A program made the translations under genes and the position numbers. From Sphingomonadaceae bacterium 3R27C6 (GTDB taxonomy: Bacteria; Pseudomonadota; Alphaproteobacteria; Sphingomonadales; Sphingomonadaceae): DNA of 64,000 nucleotides. The DNA lies in contig SCNS01000001.1 of the NCBI GenBank assembly GCA_005503215.1, positions 62,001-126,000 of the forward strand, given 5' to 3'. The stretch's first letter is position 1, and every line of letters begins with the position of its first letter. The notes beneath the pieces were generated by a model. That model did not search any database and had not been told where the DNA came from. It was given only the letters and a program-made list of their open reading frames with translations. Positions 26,883 to 34,940 of this stretch are shown piece after piece.

Positions 26883-28283
26883 ATGACCGACAGCCTGTTC
26901 CGCCGCAAACCGATCGTTCCGGAACGGCGCGAGGGCGAGCAGGCGCTGGCGCGGACGCTCGGCTGGCCGCATCTGATCGCGCTCGGCGTCGGGGCGATCG
27001 TCGGCACGGGCATATTGACCCTCATCGGCGTCGGCGCCGACAAGGCGGGGCCCGCGGTCATCCTGTCCTTCGGTATCGCGGGGCTGATCTGCGCCTGCGC
27101 CGCGCTTGCCTATGCCGAAATGGCGACGATGATCCCCGCTTCGGGCAGCGCCTATACCTACTCCTATGTCGTGATCGGCGAGCTTCTCGCATGGGTCGTC
27201 GGCTGGAGCCTGATCCTCGAATATTCGCTCGTGGTGAGCGCGGTCGCGGTCGGCTGGTCGGGCTATGCCGCACCCTTGCTACAAGCGTGGGCGGGTTTCC
27301 CGATGGCGTTGATGCAGGGCCCCGAACTCGGCGGCATCGTCAATCTGCCCGCGATTGCGATCATCGCGGTAGTCGCGGGGCTGCTGCTCGTCGGTACGCG
27401 CGAAAGCGCGACGCTCAACGCGATCCTCGTGCTGGTGAAGATCGTCGCGCTTGTCGTGTTCGTCGCGGTTGCGCTGCCTGCGTTCAATGCGGCCAATCTC
27501 GAACCCTTCAGCCCCTATGGCTTCGCCAAGCATATGGAGCCCGATGGCGTCGAGCGCGGCGTGATGGCCGCGGCGGCGATCATCTTCTTCGCCTTCTATG
27601 GCTTCGACGCGATCGCGACTGCGGCCGAGGAAGCGAAAAATCCCGACCGCGATCTCAAGATCGGCATCGTCGGGTCGATGTTCGCCTGCGTGATCATCTA
27701 TATCGCCGTCGCGGTCGCAGCGGTCGGCGCGATCGCCTACACCCGCTTCGCCAACAGCCCCGAACCGCTGGCGCTGATCCTGCGCGAACTCGGCAGCCCG
27801 CTCGCGGCGCAATATCTCGCGGTCTCGGCGATCATCGCGCTGCCGACGGTCATCCTTGCCTTCTTCTATGGCCAAAGCCGCATCTTCTTCACCATGGCGC
27901 GCGACGGGCTGCTCCCCGCGAGCCTGGCCAAGTTGTCGTCGCGCGGGACGCCGGTGCGGATCACCATCTTCACCGCGCTCGTCGTCGCGGTGCTCGCGGG
28001 CTTCATCCCGCTCGGCGAACTCGCCGCGCTCGCCAATGCCGGGACGCTCGCGGCGTTCACCGCGGTGTCGATCTGCATGCTGATCATGCGCCGCCGCGCG
28101 CCCGATGCGCCGCGCACCTTCCGCGCGCCGATGCCGTGGGTGGTCGGCGGCATCGCGGTGCTCGGCTGCATCTATCTCTTCTTCAGCCTGCCGGTGCAGA
28201 CGCAGCTCTGGTTCTTCGTGTGGAATGTCGGCGGGCTGGGCGTCTATTTCCTCTACGCCCGCCGACACGCCATTGTCGGTTGA
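26883..28283 (+). CDS. APC-family amino acid permease (cationic amino acid transporter type)
   Basis: A 466-residue inner-membrane transporter with about 12 helices. The helix-1 signature is GVGAIVGTGILTLIGVGAD, and FYGFDAIATAAEEAKNP in helix 6 is typical of the YfnA/CAT branch of the APC family. ATG 26883 is preceded by AGGGGAGC; the frame upstream runs through the repeat. It imports amino acids with protons or sodium; specificity is not readable. Convergent with the small zinc-finger gene, touching stop to stop. Confidence 0.9.
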   Translation: MTDSLFRRKPIVPERREGEQALARTLGWPHLIALGVGAIVGTGILTLIGVGADKAGPAVILSFGIAGLICACAALAYAEMATMIPASGSAYTYSYVVIGELLAWVVGWSLILEYSLVVSAVAVGWSGYAAPLLQAWAGFPMALMQGPELGGIVNLPAIAIIAVVAGLLLVGTRESATLNAILVLVKIVALVVFVAVALPAFNAANLEPFSPYGFAKHMEPDGVERGVMAAAAIIFFAFYGFDAIATAAEEAKNPDRDLKIGIVGSMFACVIIYIAVAVAAVGAIAYTRFANSPEPLALILRELGSPLAAQYLAVSAIIALPTVILAFFYGQSRIFFTMARDGLLPASLAKLSSRGTPVRITIFTALVVAVLAGFIPLGELAALANAGTLAAFTAVSICMLIMRRRAPDAPRTFRAPMPWVVGGIAVLGCIYLFFSLPVQTQLWFFVWNVGGLGVYFLYARRHAIVG

Positions 28284-28589
28284 TTAGTCGAACAGCTCGC
28301 TGAGGAAGCTCTTCTTGTAATTCTTCTTGTACGGCTTGCCGCCGTAATGACGGTCGTCATAGCCGCGCTCGCGATATTCGGGCTGCGGCGGCGGGGGAGG
28401 AGCCGACGCGCGTGGTGCGGGCGCGGGGGCGCTGGCGGCTTCGCTGCGCTCGATGATCTTGTCGAGCTCGCCGCGATCGAGCCAGACACCGCGGCATTGG
28501 GGGCAATAGTCGATCTCGATTCCCTGGCGTTCCGACATGGTTAGGTTCACGCGGCAGGTCGGGCAAAGCAGCCCTTGGGCATCGGACAC
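28284..28589 (-). CDS. TFIIB-type zinc-ribbon domain protein
   Basis: A 101-residue protein with an N-terminal zinc ribbon: CPTC and CPQCRGVWLDRGELDKII, the zf-TFIIB-like pattern. The remainder is proline/alanine-rich and then basic and tyrosine-rich, ending in KKSFLSELFD. The start is GTG 28589 with AAAGGAAA 6 bases upstream. Members are common in proteobacteria and uncharacterised; nucleic-acid or protein binding is only inferred. Confidence 0.85.
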   Translation of the reverse strand: MSDAQGLLCPTCRVNLTMSERQGIEIDYCPQCRGVWLDRGELDKIIERSEAASAPAPAPRASAPPPPPQPEYRERGYDDRHYGGKPYKKNYKKSFLSELFD

Positions 28590-28674
28590 GAAATTTCCTT
28601 TCAAAGCAAAGGCGGCCGGAGGGGGCGCCGTCTCTCTAACGTGTCATGCCTATCGTGCGTTCCGCAATAGGAAA

Positions 28675-28708
28675 GGCCCCGCTCCGACCGGGGAGGCGGA
28701 GCGGGGCC
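28675..28708 (-). terminator. terminator of the XRE/DUF2975 operon
   Basis: GGCCCCGCTCC and GGAGCGGGGCC form an 11-bp perfect stem with a 12-base loop. On the minus strand the stem is followed by TTTCC. It lies 20 bases after the xre stop. The rest of 28590-28727 shows no gene. Confidence 0.75.
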
Positions 28709-28727
28709 GAGTTTCGCCGCGCTCTAT

Positions 28728-28937
28728 TCAGCTTTCGGCTTCAAAGGCCAGCAAGTCGCCGGGCTGGCATTCGAGTTCGGTGCAGATGGCCTCCAGCGTC
28801 GAAAAACGCATCGCCTTGGCCTTGCCGGTCTTGAGGATCGACAAATTGGCGAGCGTGATGCCGATGCGGTCGGACAGGTCGGTCAGCGTCATCCGCTTGG
28901 CGTGGAGCAGGTCATCCAGTTTCACGACGATCGCCAT
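28728..28937 (-). CDS. small XRE-family HTH regulator (YozG-like)
   Basis: A 69-residue protein that is almost only a helix-turn-helix: LTDLSDRIGITLANLSILKTG then STLEAICTELECQPGDLL. ATG 28937 overlaps the DUF2975 stop (TGATG); an adjacent GTG at 28940 is possible. DUF2975 membrane proteins are often paired with such regulators. Four repeats ahead of the operon probably serve as its binding sites (autoregulation), which is an inference from position. Confidence 0.9.
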   Translation of the reverse strand: MAIVVKLDDLLHAKRMTLTDLSDRIGITLANLSILKTGKAKAMRFSTLEAICTELECQPGDLLAFEAES

Positions 28938-29461
28938 CACACAGTCCCTTCCAGCTCATCGCGCATCGCGGTGCCCTGTTCGAACACCGCCGCGAGGACG
29001 AAGGCGAGGAGGATCGCGAGCAGGTTTCCGAGCGAAATGCCGCCCATGTCGGCGAACGCGCTGCCCGCTTTGGCGATGTTGCCGGCGGTCCACTGGAGTG
29101 GGATCGCCAGCAACTGCGTGACGACCAGCGCCCAGCCGATCCGGCGCAGCCGTCCGGCATTGGCCGGGATGAAGGGATCACGCGCCGCGCTCGCCACGAG
29201 GGCCTGGAACTGGCGGATTATATAGGCTGCCGCAGCAAGGATCGCGAAGAGCAGCAGCATCAGCACGCCGACCGGGAAGCGCAGCGTCGCGACGTCGATG
29301 AATTCGGGGCTGCCGCGAAAGCCCTCCATGACCTCGGGCCAGGCGACGAGCAGCGCGATTGCGACGCCGACGACAAGCAGCGCGGACGCTACGATCAATC
29401 TGAGGATCAGCCAGAGCAGCCCGCGCGTCGCGCCGACGAGGGTCAAGTTGGGAACAGGCAT
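28937..29461 (-). CDS. DUF2975 domain membrane protein
   Basis: A 174-residue protein with four hydrophobic segments (about residues 15-42, 62-85, 108-127 and 143-163). The order and the SILK-type HTH partner match DUF2975 proteins. The ATG at 29461 has its GGAG ribosome site inside a TATCG-N5-CGATA repeat, so a repressor on that DNA, or a structure in the mRNA, could block translation or transcription. The function of DUF2975 is unknown. Confidence 0.82.
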   Translation of the reverse strand: MPVPNLTLVGATRGLLWLILRLIVASALLVVGVAIALLVAWPEVMEGFRGSPEFIDVATLRFPVGVLMLLLFAILAAAAYIIRQFQALVASAARDPFIPANAGRLRRIGWALVVTQLLAIPLQWTAGNIAKAGSAFADMGGISLGNLLAILLAFVLAAVFEQGTAMRDELEGTV

Positions 29462-29544
29462 ATCGTTCTCCGATAGGTTGATTATCGAAGAACGATATAT
29501 ACAAAATTCCCCTTATCGTCAATCGATAATATCGAAAAACGATA
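29461..29544. promoter_or_regulatory. four TATCG-N5-CGATA palindromes upstream of the XRE/DUF2975 operon
   Basis: Four 15-bp palindromes share arms TATCG and CGATA with a 5-base spacer: 29461-29475 (spacer TTCTC), 29483-29497 (AAGAA), 29514-29528 (TCAAT) and 29530-29544 (AAAAA). Centres are 22, 31 and 16 bases apart. The first covers the ribosome site of the DUF2975 gene. Likely operators for the co-encoded XRE protein. Confidence 0.78.
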
Positions 29545-29581
29545 ACCAGGCGCCTCGGTGACCAGCGGCACCTCTCCCTAT

Positions 29582-29673
29582 CGTCACCCCGGACTTGATC
29601 CGGGGTCCATGACGGCGTGCGCCGTGCTTCCGATCGAGGGCGCTATGGATCCCGGATCAAGTCCGGGATGACG
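29582..29673. repeat. REP-like palindrome pair, family B
   Basis: The arms CCCCGGACTTGATCCGGGG and CCCGGATCAAGTCCGGG are inverted and themselves palindromic. They are related to the element at 39755-39845. It lies between the DUF2975 promoter and the convergent end of the DUF2218 gene. Confidence 0.8.
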
Positions 29674-29685
29674 AAGGGAAAGGGG

Positions 29686-30003
29686 TCAAGCCGCCTGCCA
29701 GTCGAACGTTAGCGGCGCCTCGCGAAAGGCGAAGCGGTCGAGGTGGCGCGCCACCACGCCCTTCATCGCCTCGACATGCTCATCGCTGCTGGCGTCGATG
29801 CGGACCGACAGTGCGTCGGTTTCGGCATCGAATGTCACGAGCGCGTCGCTCGTCCATTCGGCACCGCGCGCATCCTTGGGGAAGGTCACGGTGCCGTGGT
29901 CTGCGGTGAATTCGACGACGAGATTATGCTGCCAATGCTTGCACAGCTGCTGCAGATATTTGCTCGCGTGGGAGGTGGGCACATTGGCGATCGCGCGGCT
30001 CAT
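29686..30003 (-). CDS. DUF2218 family protein
   Basis: A 105-residue protein (MSRAIANVPTSHASKYLQQL, then VVEFTADHGTVTFPKDARG and a C-terminal RFAFREAPLTFDW) matching DUF2218, a small domain often encoded beside or fused to siderophore-interacting ferric reductases. ATG 30003 overlaps the PadR stop (TGATG), so the two are translationally coupled. No reductase gene is nearby. The link to iron or metal handling is by family association only. Confidence 0.82.
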   Translation of the reverse strand: MSRAIANVPTSHASKYLQQLCKHWQHNLVVEFTADHGTVTFPKDARGAEWTSDALVTFDAETDALSVRIDASSDEHVEAMKGVVARHLDRFAFREAPLTFDWQAA

Positions 30004-30605
30004 CACAGCCGCTCGATCTTTTGCGCCGCCTCGTCGATCAGCGCGACGATGTCGTGCAACGCGGCATTGTCGAGGTCGCGGTCGCCGAGCCGGTTCATCA
30101 GCACCTGGCGCAGATTGCCCATCGCGCGGCGCACCGACGCCGAGTCCGTGCGCTGCGTTTCCTCACCGACCGCGGTCAGGCGAGTGATCGCGGCTTCGAC
30201 GATCTCGCTATTGGCGTCGAGTTCCGCGCGTCCCGCGTCGGTGATCGCGAACAGCTTTTTCGCGCCGTCGCTCTCTTGCGCTTCGATCAGGCCCATGTCG
30301 TCGAGCATCGTCAGTGTCGGATAGATGACGCCGGGGCTGGGCGCGTAGCTGCCGCCGGTCAGTTCCTCGATGTGGCGGATCAGGTCGTATCCGTGGCGCG
30401 GCTCGTCGGCGATCAGCTTGAGCAGTACGAGCCGCAATTCGCCGCCGTCGAACATCCGCCGGCGTTCGCCGCGCTCGCCTCGGCCACCGCCACGACGGCC
30501 ACCGCCAAAGCCATGCCCGAACCCGTGGCCAAAGCCGCGTCCGCCGCGATGCATCGCATGCCGCCCGCCACAACCGCGGCCTTCCATTTTCGCATAGAAT
30601 ATCAT
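30003..30605 (-). CDS. PadR-family regulator with Gly/His/Arg-rich N-terminal extension
   Basis: A 200-residue regulator. Residues about 50-130 are the PadR winged helix (LRLVLLKLIADEPRHGYDLI, then YAPSPGVIYPTLTMLDDMGL). The first 50 residues are an unusual tract with CGGRHAMHRGG, GFGHGFGHGFGGG and RRGGG. E. coli YqjI, a nickel-responsive PadR-type repressor, also has a His-rich N-terminal extension, so metal sensing is plausible. ATG 30605 follows AAGGA by 7 bases. A perfect palindrome lies 32 bases upstream. Confidence 0.88.
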   Translation of the reverse strand: MIFYAKMEGRGCGGRHAMHRGGRGFGHGFGHGFGGGRRGGGRGERGERRRMFDGGELRLVLLKLIADEPRHGYDLIRHIEELTGGSYAPSPGVIYPTLTMLDDMGLIEAQESDGAKKLFAITDAGRAELDANSEIVEAAITRLTAVGEETQRTDSASVRRAMGNLRQVLMNRLGDRDLDNAALHDIVALIDEAAQKIERL

Positions 30606-30637
30606 TTTTCGTTCCTTAGAGTGATCCTAGATGCGTC

Positions 30638-30651
30638 TAAGATATATCTTA
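30638..30651. promoter_or_regulatory. perfect 14-bp palindrome, candidate PadR operator
   Basis: TAAGATATATCTTA is fully self-complementary. It lies upstream of the padR-DUF2218 operon in an AT-rich patch, with a further AGATGCGTCT dyad just before it. Autoregulation is the usual mode for PadR proteins. Confidence 0.6.
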
Positions 30652-30703
30652 CGATGCGATATGCAAGAGGCTTCAGGAAAATGCTCCACGGAATGCGGGG
30701 TGA

Positions 30704-31147
30704 TCAGCTTTGCGGCGCGAAGCGCAAGTGAATCAGCGGATAGGCGCGCCCTTGGCTGTCGCGCTCCGACCGGCCGGTGGGCACGAAACCCAGGCGCTCG
30801 TAAAAGCCGACGGCCTGCCCATTTTGTTCGTTCACTTCGGTCGTCAGCACCGGATGGCGTTCCAGCGCATGCGCGACCAGCGCCCGCCCGACACCCGCCC
30901 CGCGATATGCGGGATCGATGAACAGCGCTTCCATGCTCGATCCGTCGAGCAGCATGAAGCCGATCGGCCGGTCATCGGCATCGACCGCGAGCCACAGCGA
31001 TGCGGCGGGCAGGAAGCCCTGGACTTCGGCTTCGATCGCGACGCGATCTTCGGCCGTCAGGAAGTCGTGCGTCGCGTCGACGGCGTCGCGCCAGATCTCG
31101 ACGGCGCGTTCACCATCGGCGGGTGTCGATTGTCGGATCCGTATCAT
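30704..31147 (-). CDS. GNAT acetyltransferase, YjaB-like
   Basis: A 147-residue GNAT protein with recall-level similarity to E. coli YjaB along its whole length: ATHDFLTAEDR, FMLLDGSSMEALFIDP, RGAGVGRALVAHAL (acetyl-CoA-binding loop) and EVNEQNGQAVGFYERLGF. It transfers acetyl from acetyl-CoA to an unknown amine; YjaB's substrate is also not settled. Monocistronic, divergent from the rplJ leader. Confidence 0.87.
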   Translation of the reverse strand: MIRIRQSTPADGERAVEIWRDAVDATHDFLTAEDRVAIEAEVQGFLPAASLWLAVDADDRPIGFMLLDGSSMEALFIDPAYRGAGVGRALVAHALERHPVLTTEVNEQNGQAVGFYERLGFVPTGRSERDSQGRAYPLIHLRFAPQS

Positions 31148-31277
31148 GGCCGGGGCTTTAGTCGATCGCGACAGGGCTCGCCAAGCTCGAAGGCAACCGG
31201 AATCCCGCCATCACACCTTGACTCTGCGCCCATCAACGCTATTAGCGCCCCCGTGTTGTCCCGGTCTCGGCCGTGGC

Positions 31278-31342
31278 AATTCCGTCCGAGACAGTTGGTG
31301 AAGGGGATTTGCCCTTCTTAATTTCCAGCCGAGACGGGGAAC
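31278..31342 (+). ncRNA. L10 leader (ribosomal protein L10-L12 binding site in the rplJL mRNA)
   Basis: About 180 bases upstream of rplJ is the L10-leader pattern: outer stem CCGTC/GACGG (31282-31286 with 31333-31337), repeated GAGAC on both sides, inner stem GTTGG/CCAGC, and an apical hairpin GAAGGGGATTTGCCCTTC followed by TTAATTT. It mimics the 23S rRNA site of L10 and allows feedback repression of rplJ-rplL. Beyond it, 31343-31520 has further small hairpins (GCCTG/CAGGC at 31361, GCGAGC/GCTCGC at 31424) and no gene. Confidence 0.8.
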
Positions 31343-31520
31343 AGTCTTTTTCGGTCGCCCGCCTGTGCAATCAGGCGACGCGTCTTGACCGACCCCATCG
31401 GACATCGTTGCGCAAAGACAGGCGAGCCTTGGCTCGCGTCTGCATTTGCGTGTGTTAGCCGCCCGGCGGCGTGTGCGTTTCGGCGTCTCGCGCATCCGGG
31501 CAGATGAGTGGAGTATAGGC

Positions 31521-32036
31521 ATGGATCGTACGGAAAAGGCCGAAGCCGTATCCTCGCTGAACGCTACGCTGGGATCAGCTGCTGCTGTTGTGGTCGTCCG
31601 CAACCTCGGCATGACCGTCGCTCAGTCGACGGTGCTGCGCCAGCAGATGCGCGATGCAGGGGCCGACTTTCGCGTCACGAAGAACCGTCTTGCCAAAATC
31701 GCGCTCGATGGCACGTCCTACACCGGTATCGGCGAACTGCTGACCGGTCCCACGGCCCTTGCAACCTCGACCGATCCGGTCTCGGCTGCGAAGATCGCCG
31801 TGGAATTTGCCAAGACCAACGACAAACTTGAAATCGTTGGCGGCGGCATGGGCGACGTGGTCCTCGACGTAGATGGCGTGAAGGCGCTTGCTTCGCTTCC
31901 CTCGCTCGACGAGCTCCGCGCCAAGATCATCGGTCTGGTGCAGGCTCCGGCCACCAAGGTTGCGCAGATTGCCGCAGCCCCGGCGGGCCAGTTGGCGCGG
32001 GTTTTTGGCGCATATGCCGCCAAAGAAGCAGCGTGA
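31521..32036 (+). CDS. rplJ: 50S ribosomal protein L10
   Basis: A 171-residue L10: [37 protein letters not shown] and a C-terminal helix ([19 protein letters not shown]) that anchors L12 dimers. ATG 31521 is chosen on alignment with family starts, though the frame is open upstream. It starts the rplJ-rplL unit. Confidence 0.97.
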   Translation: MDRTEKAEAVSSLNATLGSAAAVVVVRNLGMTVAQSTVLRQQMRDAGADFRVTKNRLAKIALDGTSYTGIGELLTGPTALATSTDPVSAAKIAVEFAKTNDKLEIVGGGMGDVVLDVDGVKALASLPSLDELRAKIIGLVQAPATKVAQIAAAPAGQLARVFGAYAAKEAA

Positions 32037-32062
32037 TTTCGAACTAACCCTTTAAACTTACT

Positions 32063-32078
32063 ACCGGGATATCCCGGT
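32063..32078 (+). promoter_or_regulatory. rplJ-rplL intergenic hairpin
   Basis: ACCGGGATATCCCGGT is a perfect 16-bp palindrome that folds in RNA to a 6-bp GC-rich stem with an AUAU loop. It lies midway between rplJ and rplL and could be a processing or stability site. No U-tract follows. Confidence 0.5.
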
Positions 32079-32095
32079 TCTGATGGAGAATGAAC

Positions 32096-32467
32096 ATGGC
32101 TGATCTTGCAAAGATCGTTGAAGAACTGTCGGCGCTGACCGTCCTCGAAGCGGCTGACCTGTCGAAGCTGCTCGAAGAAAAGTGGGGCGTTTCGGCTGCC
32201 GCTGCTGTTGCTGCCGCTCCGGCTGCTGCCGCTGCTGGCCCGGCTGCTGAAGAGCAGACCGAATTCGACGTCATCCTGACGGGTGACGGCGGCAACAAGA
32301 TCAACGTGATTAAGGAAGTCCGTGCGATCACCGGTCTGGGTCTGGGCGAAGCCAAGGCACTCGTCGAAGGCGCACCGAAGGCCATCAAGGAAGGCGTGAA
32401 CAAGGCAGAAGCTGAAGAGCTGAAGGCCAAGATTCTCGCTGCCGGCGGCACCGTCGAACTGAAGTAA
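32096..32467 (+). CDS. rplL: 50S ribosomal protein L7/L12
   Basis: A 123-residue L7/L12 with N-terminal dimerisation helices ([20 protein letters not shown]), an Ala/Pro-type hinge ([17 protein letters not shown]) and the C-terminal factor-binding domain ([20 protein letters not shown]). ATG 32096 has GGAG 7 bases upstream; ATG 32090 is too close to it. Confidence 0.98.
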   Translation: MADLAKIVEELSALTVLEAADLSKLLEEKWGVSAAAAVAAAPAAAAAGPAAEEQTEFDVILTGDGGNKINVIKEVRAITGLGLGEAKALVEGAPKAIKEGVNKAEAEELKAKILAAGGTVELK

Positions 32468-32522
32468 TTCGGTTGGATGGGTTCCGGCCGGATCATCCGG
32501 CCGGGTTCCAGCGAAAAAGAAT

Positions 32523-32554
32523 AAGGGCGGCGCCGCGAGGCACCGCCCTTTTTC
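32523..32554 (+). terminator. Rho-independent terminator after rplL
   Basis: AAGGGCGG and CCGCCCTT form the stem, followed by TTTTCT. It ends the rplJ-rplL unit and separates it from rpoB, which lies 8 kb downstream. Confidence 0.85.
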
Positions 32555-32590
32555 TATGCGGTGAGGGGACCACCGCGGATGATCGGGCGC

Positions 32591-33625
32591 TCAGCTCTTG
32601 GAATAGCCCGGGCGGAAGCTGGTTGAGGTGCGGACACGCGCGGGTTCGGGGCGGCGCACATCCTGTTCCTGCGTCGCCGGGGCAGGTCGCTGGGCGATTT
32701 CCCAAGCGCTGACCGGCTTGCGGGTCATGTCCTTCTGCGCGCCGAGCGTCTCGTCATAGGCGGTGCGTTCCTGGCGATCGAGGAAACGCGCATGCTTCAG
32801 CCGCTTGCTGAGCGTCGCAAAGGGATTGTCGTCGGTGGGCCCGGCCATCGCCATCGCTTCGTGACGACCCATGCTTCCGCTCGGCGCGGCGACAAAGGCG
32901 GGAACCGTCCGCGGCGCGACTTCTTCCTCTTCGGGCGGGGCATAGGCGGGCGTGATCCACGGCTGCGTTTCGCTGGTCACCGGCTCGGCTGCCGCAACGG
33001 ACGCGGGCTCATATTCATACGCCGCGGCTTCCGCACCGACCGCGCGGCGGCGGCGAGCGAAGGCCAATCCGGCGCCGCCGATGACCAGCAGCGCTGCTGC
33101 GCCGCCGGCGATCTCCCACGGGAACGCATCGCCGGTTGTCGCGGTTTCAGCGGGCAGCGGCGTGGGCTCGGCGATCGGTTCGGCCGGCGCTGCCATCGGG
33201 GCGGCGATCGGCGTGGCTTCCTCGATCAAGGGAGCCTCGGCGGCCGGTGCCGCGGCAGGGGTGGCAGCCGCTGCGACGGGCGCCGCGGGGCGTGCACGCG
33301 GCGCCGCGCGTTCGGCGCGCGCCGGAGCGGGCGCTGCGGCGCGTTCTGCTGCCTTGGGTGCGGGAGCGGTCTTTTCGGCGGGGATGTCCAGCGGGACGCG
33401 GATAATCGGGGCCGGCGCGGCGGGCTGCGCGGTCTGCGGGGTTGCGACCGGGGCGGTGGTGCTTGGTTCGGGGACCGTCGGCGGGGTTTGCGGCGTCGGC
33501 GCCGCCACGGGCGGGGTCATCGTAACGGTCGGCGCTTCCTGCGCAAAAGCGCCGGGAGTTGAAAGAACCAGGAACGCGGCAATCGCGCTCATGGCGGGGC
33601 GGGAGAGGGCGATATTTCTTGTCAT
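32591..33625 (-). CDS. Pro/Ala-rich single-pass membrane protein, unknown function
   Basis: A 344-residue protein. It has a signal peptide (MTRNIALSRPAMSAIAAFLV, cleavage near AFAQ), then about 130 residues of low-complexity Ala/Pro, one membrane helix (EIAGGAAALLVIGGAGLAFA) stopped by RRRR, and a C-terminal charged tail with NPFATLSKRLKHARFLDRQE. By orientation the low-complexity part is periplasmic and the tail cytoplasmic. ATG 33625 is chosen because it gives the better signal peptide; GTG 33646 is possible. Similar proteins occur in other sphingomonads, without assigned role. The gap 33626-33911 holds only a half REP-like arm at about 33870. Confidence 0.72.
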   Translation of the reverse strand: MTRNIALSRPAMSAIAAFLVLSTPGAFAQEAPTVTMTPPVAAPTPQTPPTVPEPSTTAPVATPQTAQPAAPAPIIRVPLDIPAEKTAPAPKAAERAAAPAPARAERAAPRARPAAPVAAAATPAAAPAAEAPLIEEATPIAAPMAAPAEPIAEPTPLPAETATTGDAFPWEIAGGAAALLVIGGAGLAFARRRRAVGAEAAAYEYEPASVAAAEPVTSETQPWITPAYAPPEEEEVAPRTVPAFVAAPSGSMGRHEAMAMAGPTDDNPFATLSKRLKHARFLDRQERTAYDETLGAQKDMTRKPVSAWEIAQRPAPATQEQDVRRPEPARVRTSTSFRPGYSKS

Positions 33626-33911
33626 AGTGAAGGACGAACGAGCCACCTGCCGAAAATGCTGCTCGGGCGGGGCGGTTTCCGGGATGAGCCGTGGCTGCCG
33701 AACGGCGCGGCGAGGATTCAGCGGCGGCTGGTCGTGCCGTCACACCATTTTTGCGATCGGGCGGACCGGAGCGATCGATCGCCCGGGCCGGTTCCGGGAG
33801 CACGCATTTCCGGTGATATGCGCTTCAATATGACAGGGGTTTTGCGTTTTGGTGTCGGCCGGGTCACCAATTCGTCATTCCCGCGCAACCTGGGCGTGAT
33901 CAACGCCGCGC

Positions 33912-34940
33912 ATGAAAACCACCGACCTTGCCCCGACCCGGCTGCCGAGCCAGCTGCGTGAAACGCAACGGCTGCTGTTCATCGCCAAGCATGCGCGCTG
34001 GACCGGCGGGCTGCATGCCGACGACGGCAATCACGCGCCCTACCACCGCGAAATGCGCGAGACGCTCGAAGCGATCGGCATCCAACTGCTGATCGCCGAT
34101 AGCTATGCCGCGCTGTTCGACCGGCCCGCCGCCGATTTCGTCTTCCCGCTGCTCAATCGCGGCGGCTTTTTCAATTCCGAAATGCTGCTGCCCTTGCTCT
34201 GCAACCAGCATGGTCTGCCGTACCTTGGCGCCTCGCCGATCGTGCGCGGCCTGTCCGACGACAAGCATCTGACCAAGCTCGAGGCCGCGGCGCGCGGCGT
34301 GCCGACCGCGCCCTGGGCGCTGTTCCGCCGCGGCGCGCCCGTCGACGTATCGCGCTGCCCGCCGGCGCGGCGCTGGGTGATCAAGCCGAACAACAGCTCG
34401 GCCTCGTGGGGCGTCCGCGACGCGCACGACCGGGTTCAACTTGCGCAGGCGGTCGCCGAAATCCACGCGCTCGACCATGATGCGCTCGTCGAACCCTTTA
34501 TCGACGGCAGCGACATCGAGGTGCCGGTGATCACGCTCGATGGCGAACCCGCGATGCTGCCGATGATGATTTTCGAGCAGGACGATCCGACGCAGCTGCG
34601 CACCTATCAGGAAAAGCGCGACCTCGTCGGCAACGTCGGATATAGCATCAAGCGGTTCGACGACCCCGCGATCGCGGAACGGATTGTCGACTATACCAAG
34701 CGGATGGCCGATATCTTCCGACCGTTCGACTATGGCCGGTTCGAGTTTCGCGTCGATCACACGACCGGCGATGTCCGGCTGCTCGAGGTCAATCTCAACT
34801 GCAATCTCTGGTCCGAAAAGCTGTTCTCGCGCTCGGCCGTCGCGGCCGGCTTCACCCACGCGGCGCTGATCGAAACGATCGTCGCCGAAAGCATGCTTCG
34901 CCAGATTGCGCCCGCCGCGGCGCGGCGGAGCGCCGCATGA
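33912..34940 (+). CDS. ATP-grasp ligase, D-Ala-D-Ala-ligase-like, unknown substrate
   Basis: A 342-residue ATP-grasp protein. DFVFPLLNRGGFFNSEMLLP and GLPYLGASPIVRGLSDDKHL resemble D-alanine-D-alanine ligase-like enzymes; RWVIKPNNSSASWGV is the first nucleotide-binding lysine strand, EPFIDGSDIEVPVITLDG the second region, and VRLLEVNLNCNLWS holds the metal-binding Glu/Asn pair. The typical Ddl omega-loop is not evident, so it probably joins other carboxylate and amine partners. Its stop overlaps the next start by four bases, implying a functional pair. Not the housekeeping ddl, which normally sits with mur genes. Confidence 0.78.
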   Translation: MKTTDLAPTRLPSQLRETQRLLFIAKHARWTGGLHADDGNHAPYHREMRETLEAIGIQLLIADSYAALFDRPAADFVFPLLNRGGFFNSEMLLPLLCNQHGLPYLGASPIVRGLSDDKHLTKLEAAARGVPTAPWALFRRGAPVDVSRCPPARRWVIKPNNSSASWGVRDAHDRVQLAQAVAEIHALDHDALVEPFIDGSDIEVPVITLDGEPAMLPMMIFEQDDPTQLRTYQEKRDLVGNVGYSIKRFDDPAIAERIVDYTKRMADIFRPFDYGRFEFRVDHTTGDVRLLEVNLNCNLWSEKLFSRSAVAAGFTHAALIETIVAESMLRQIAPAAARRSAA

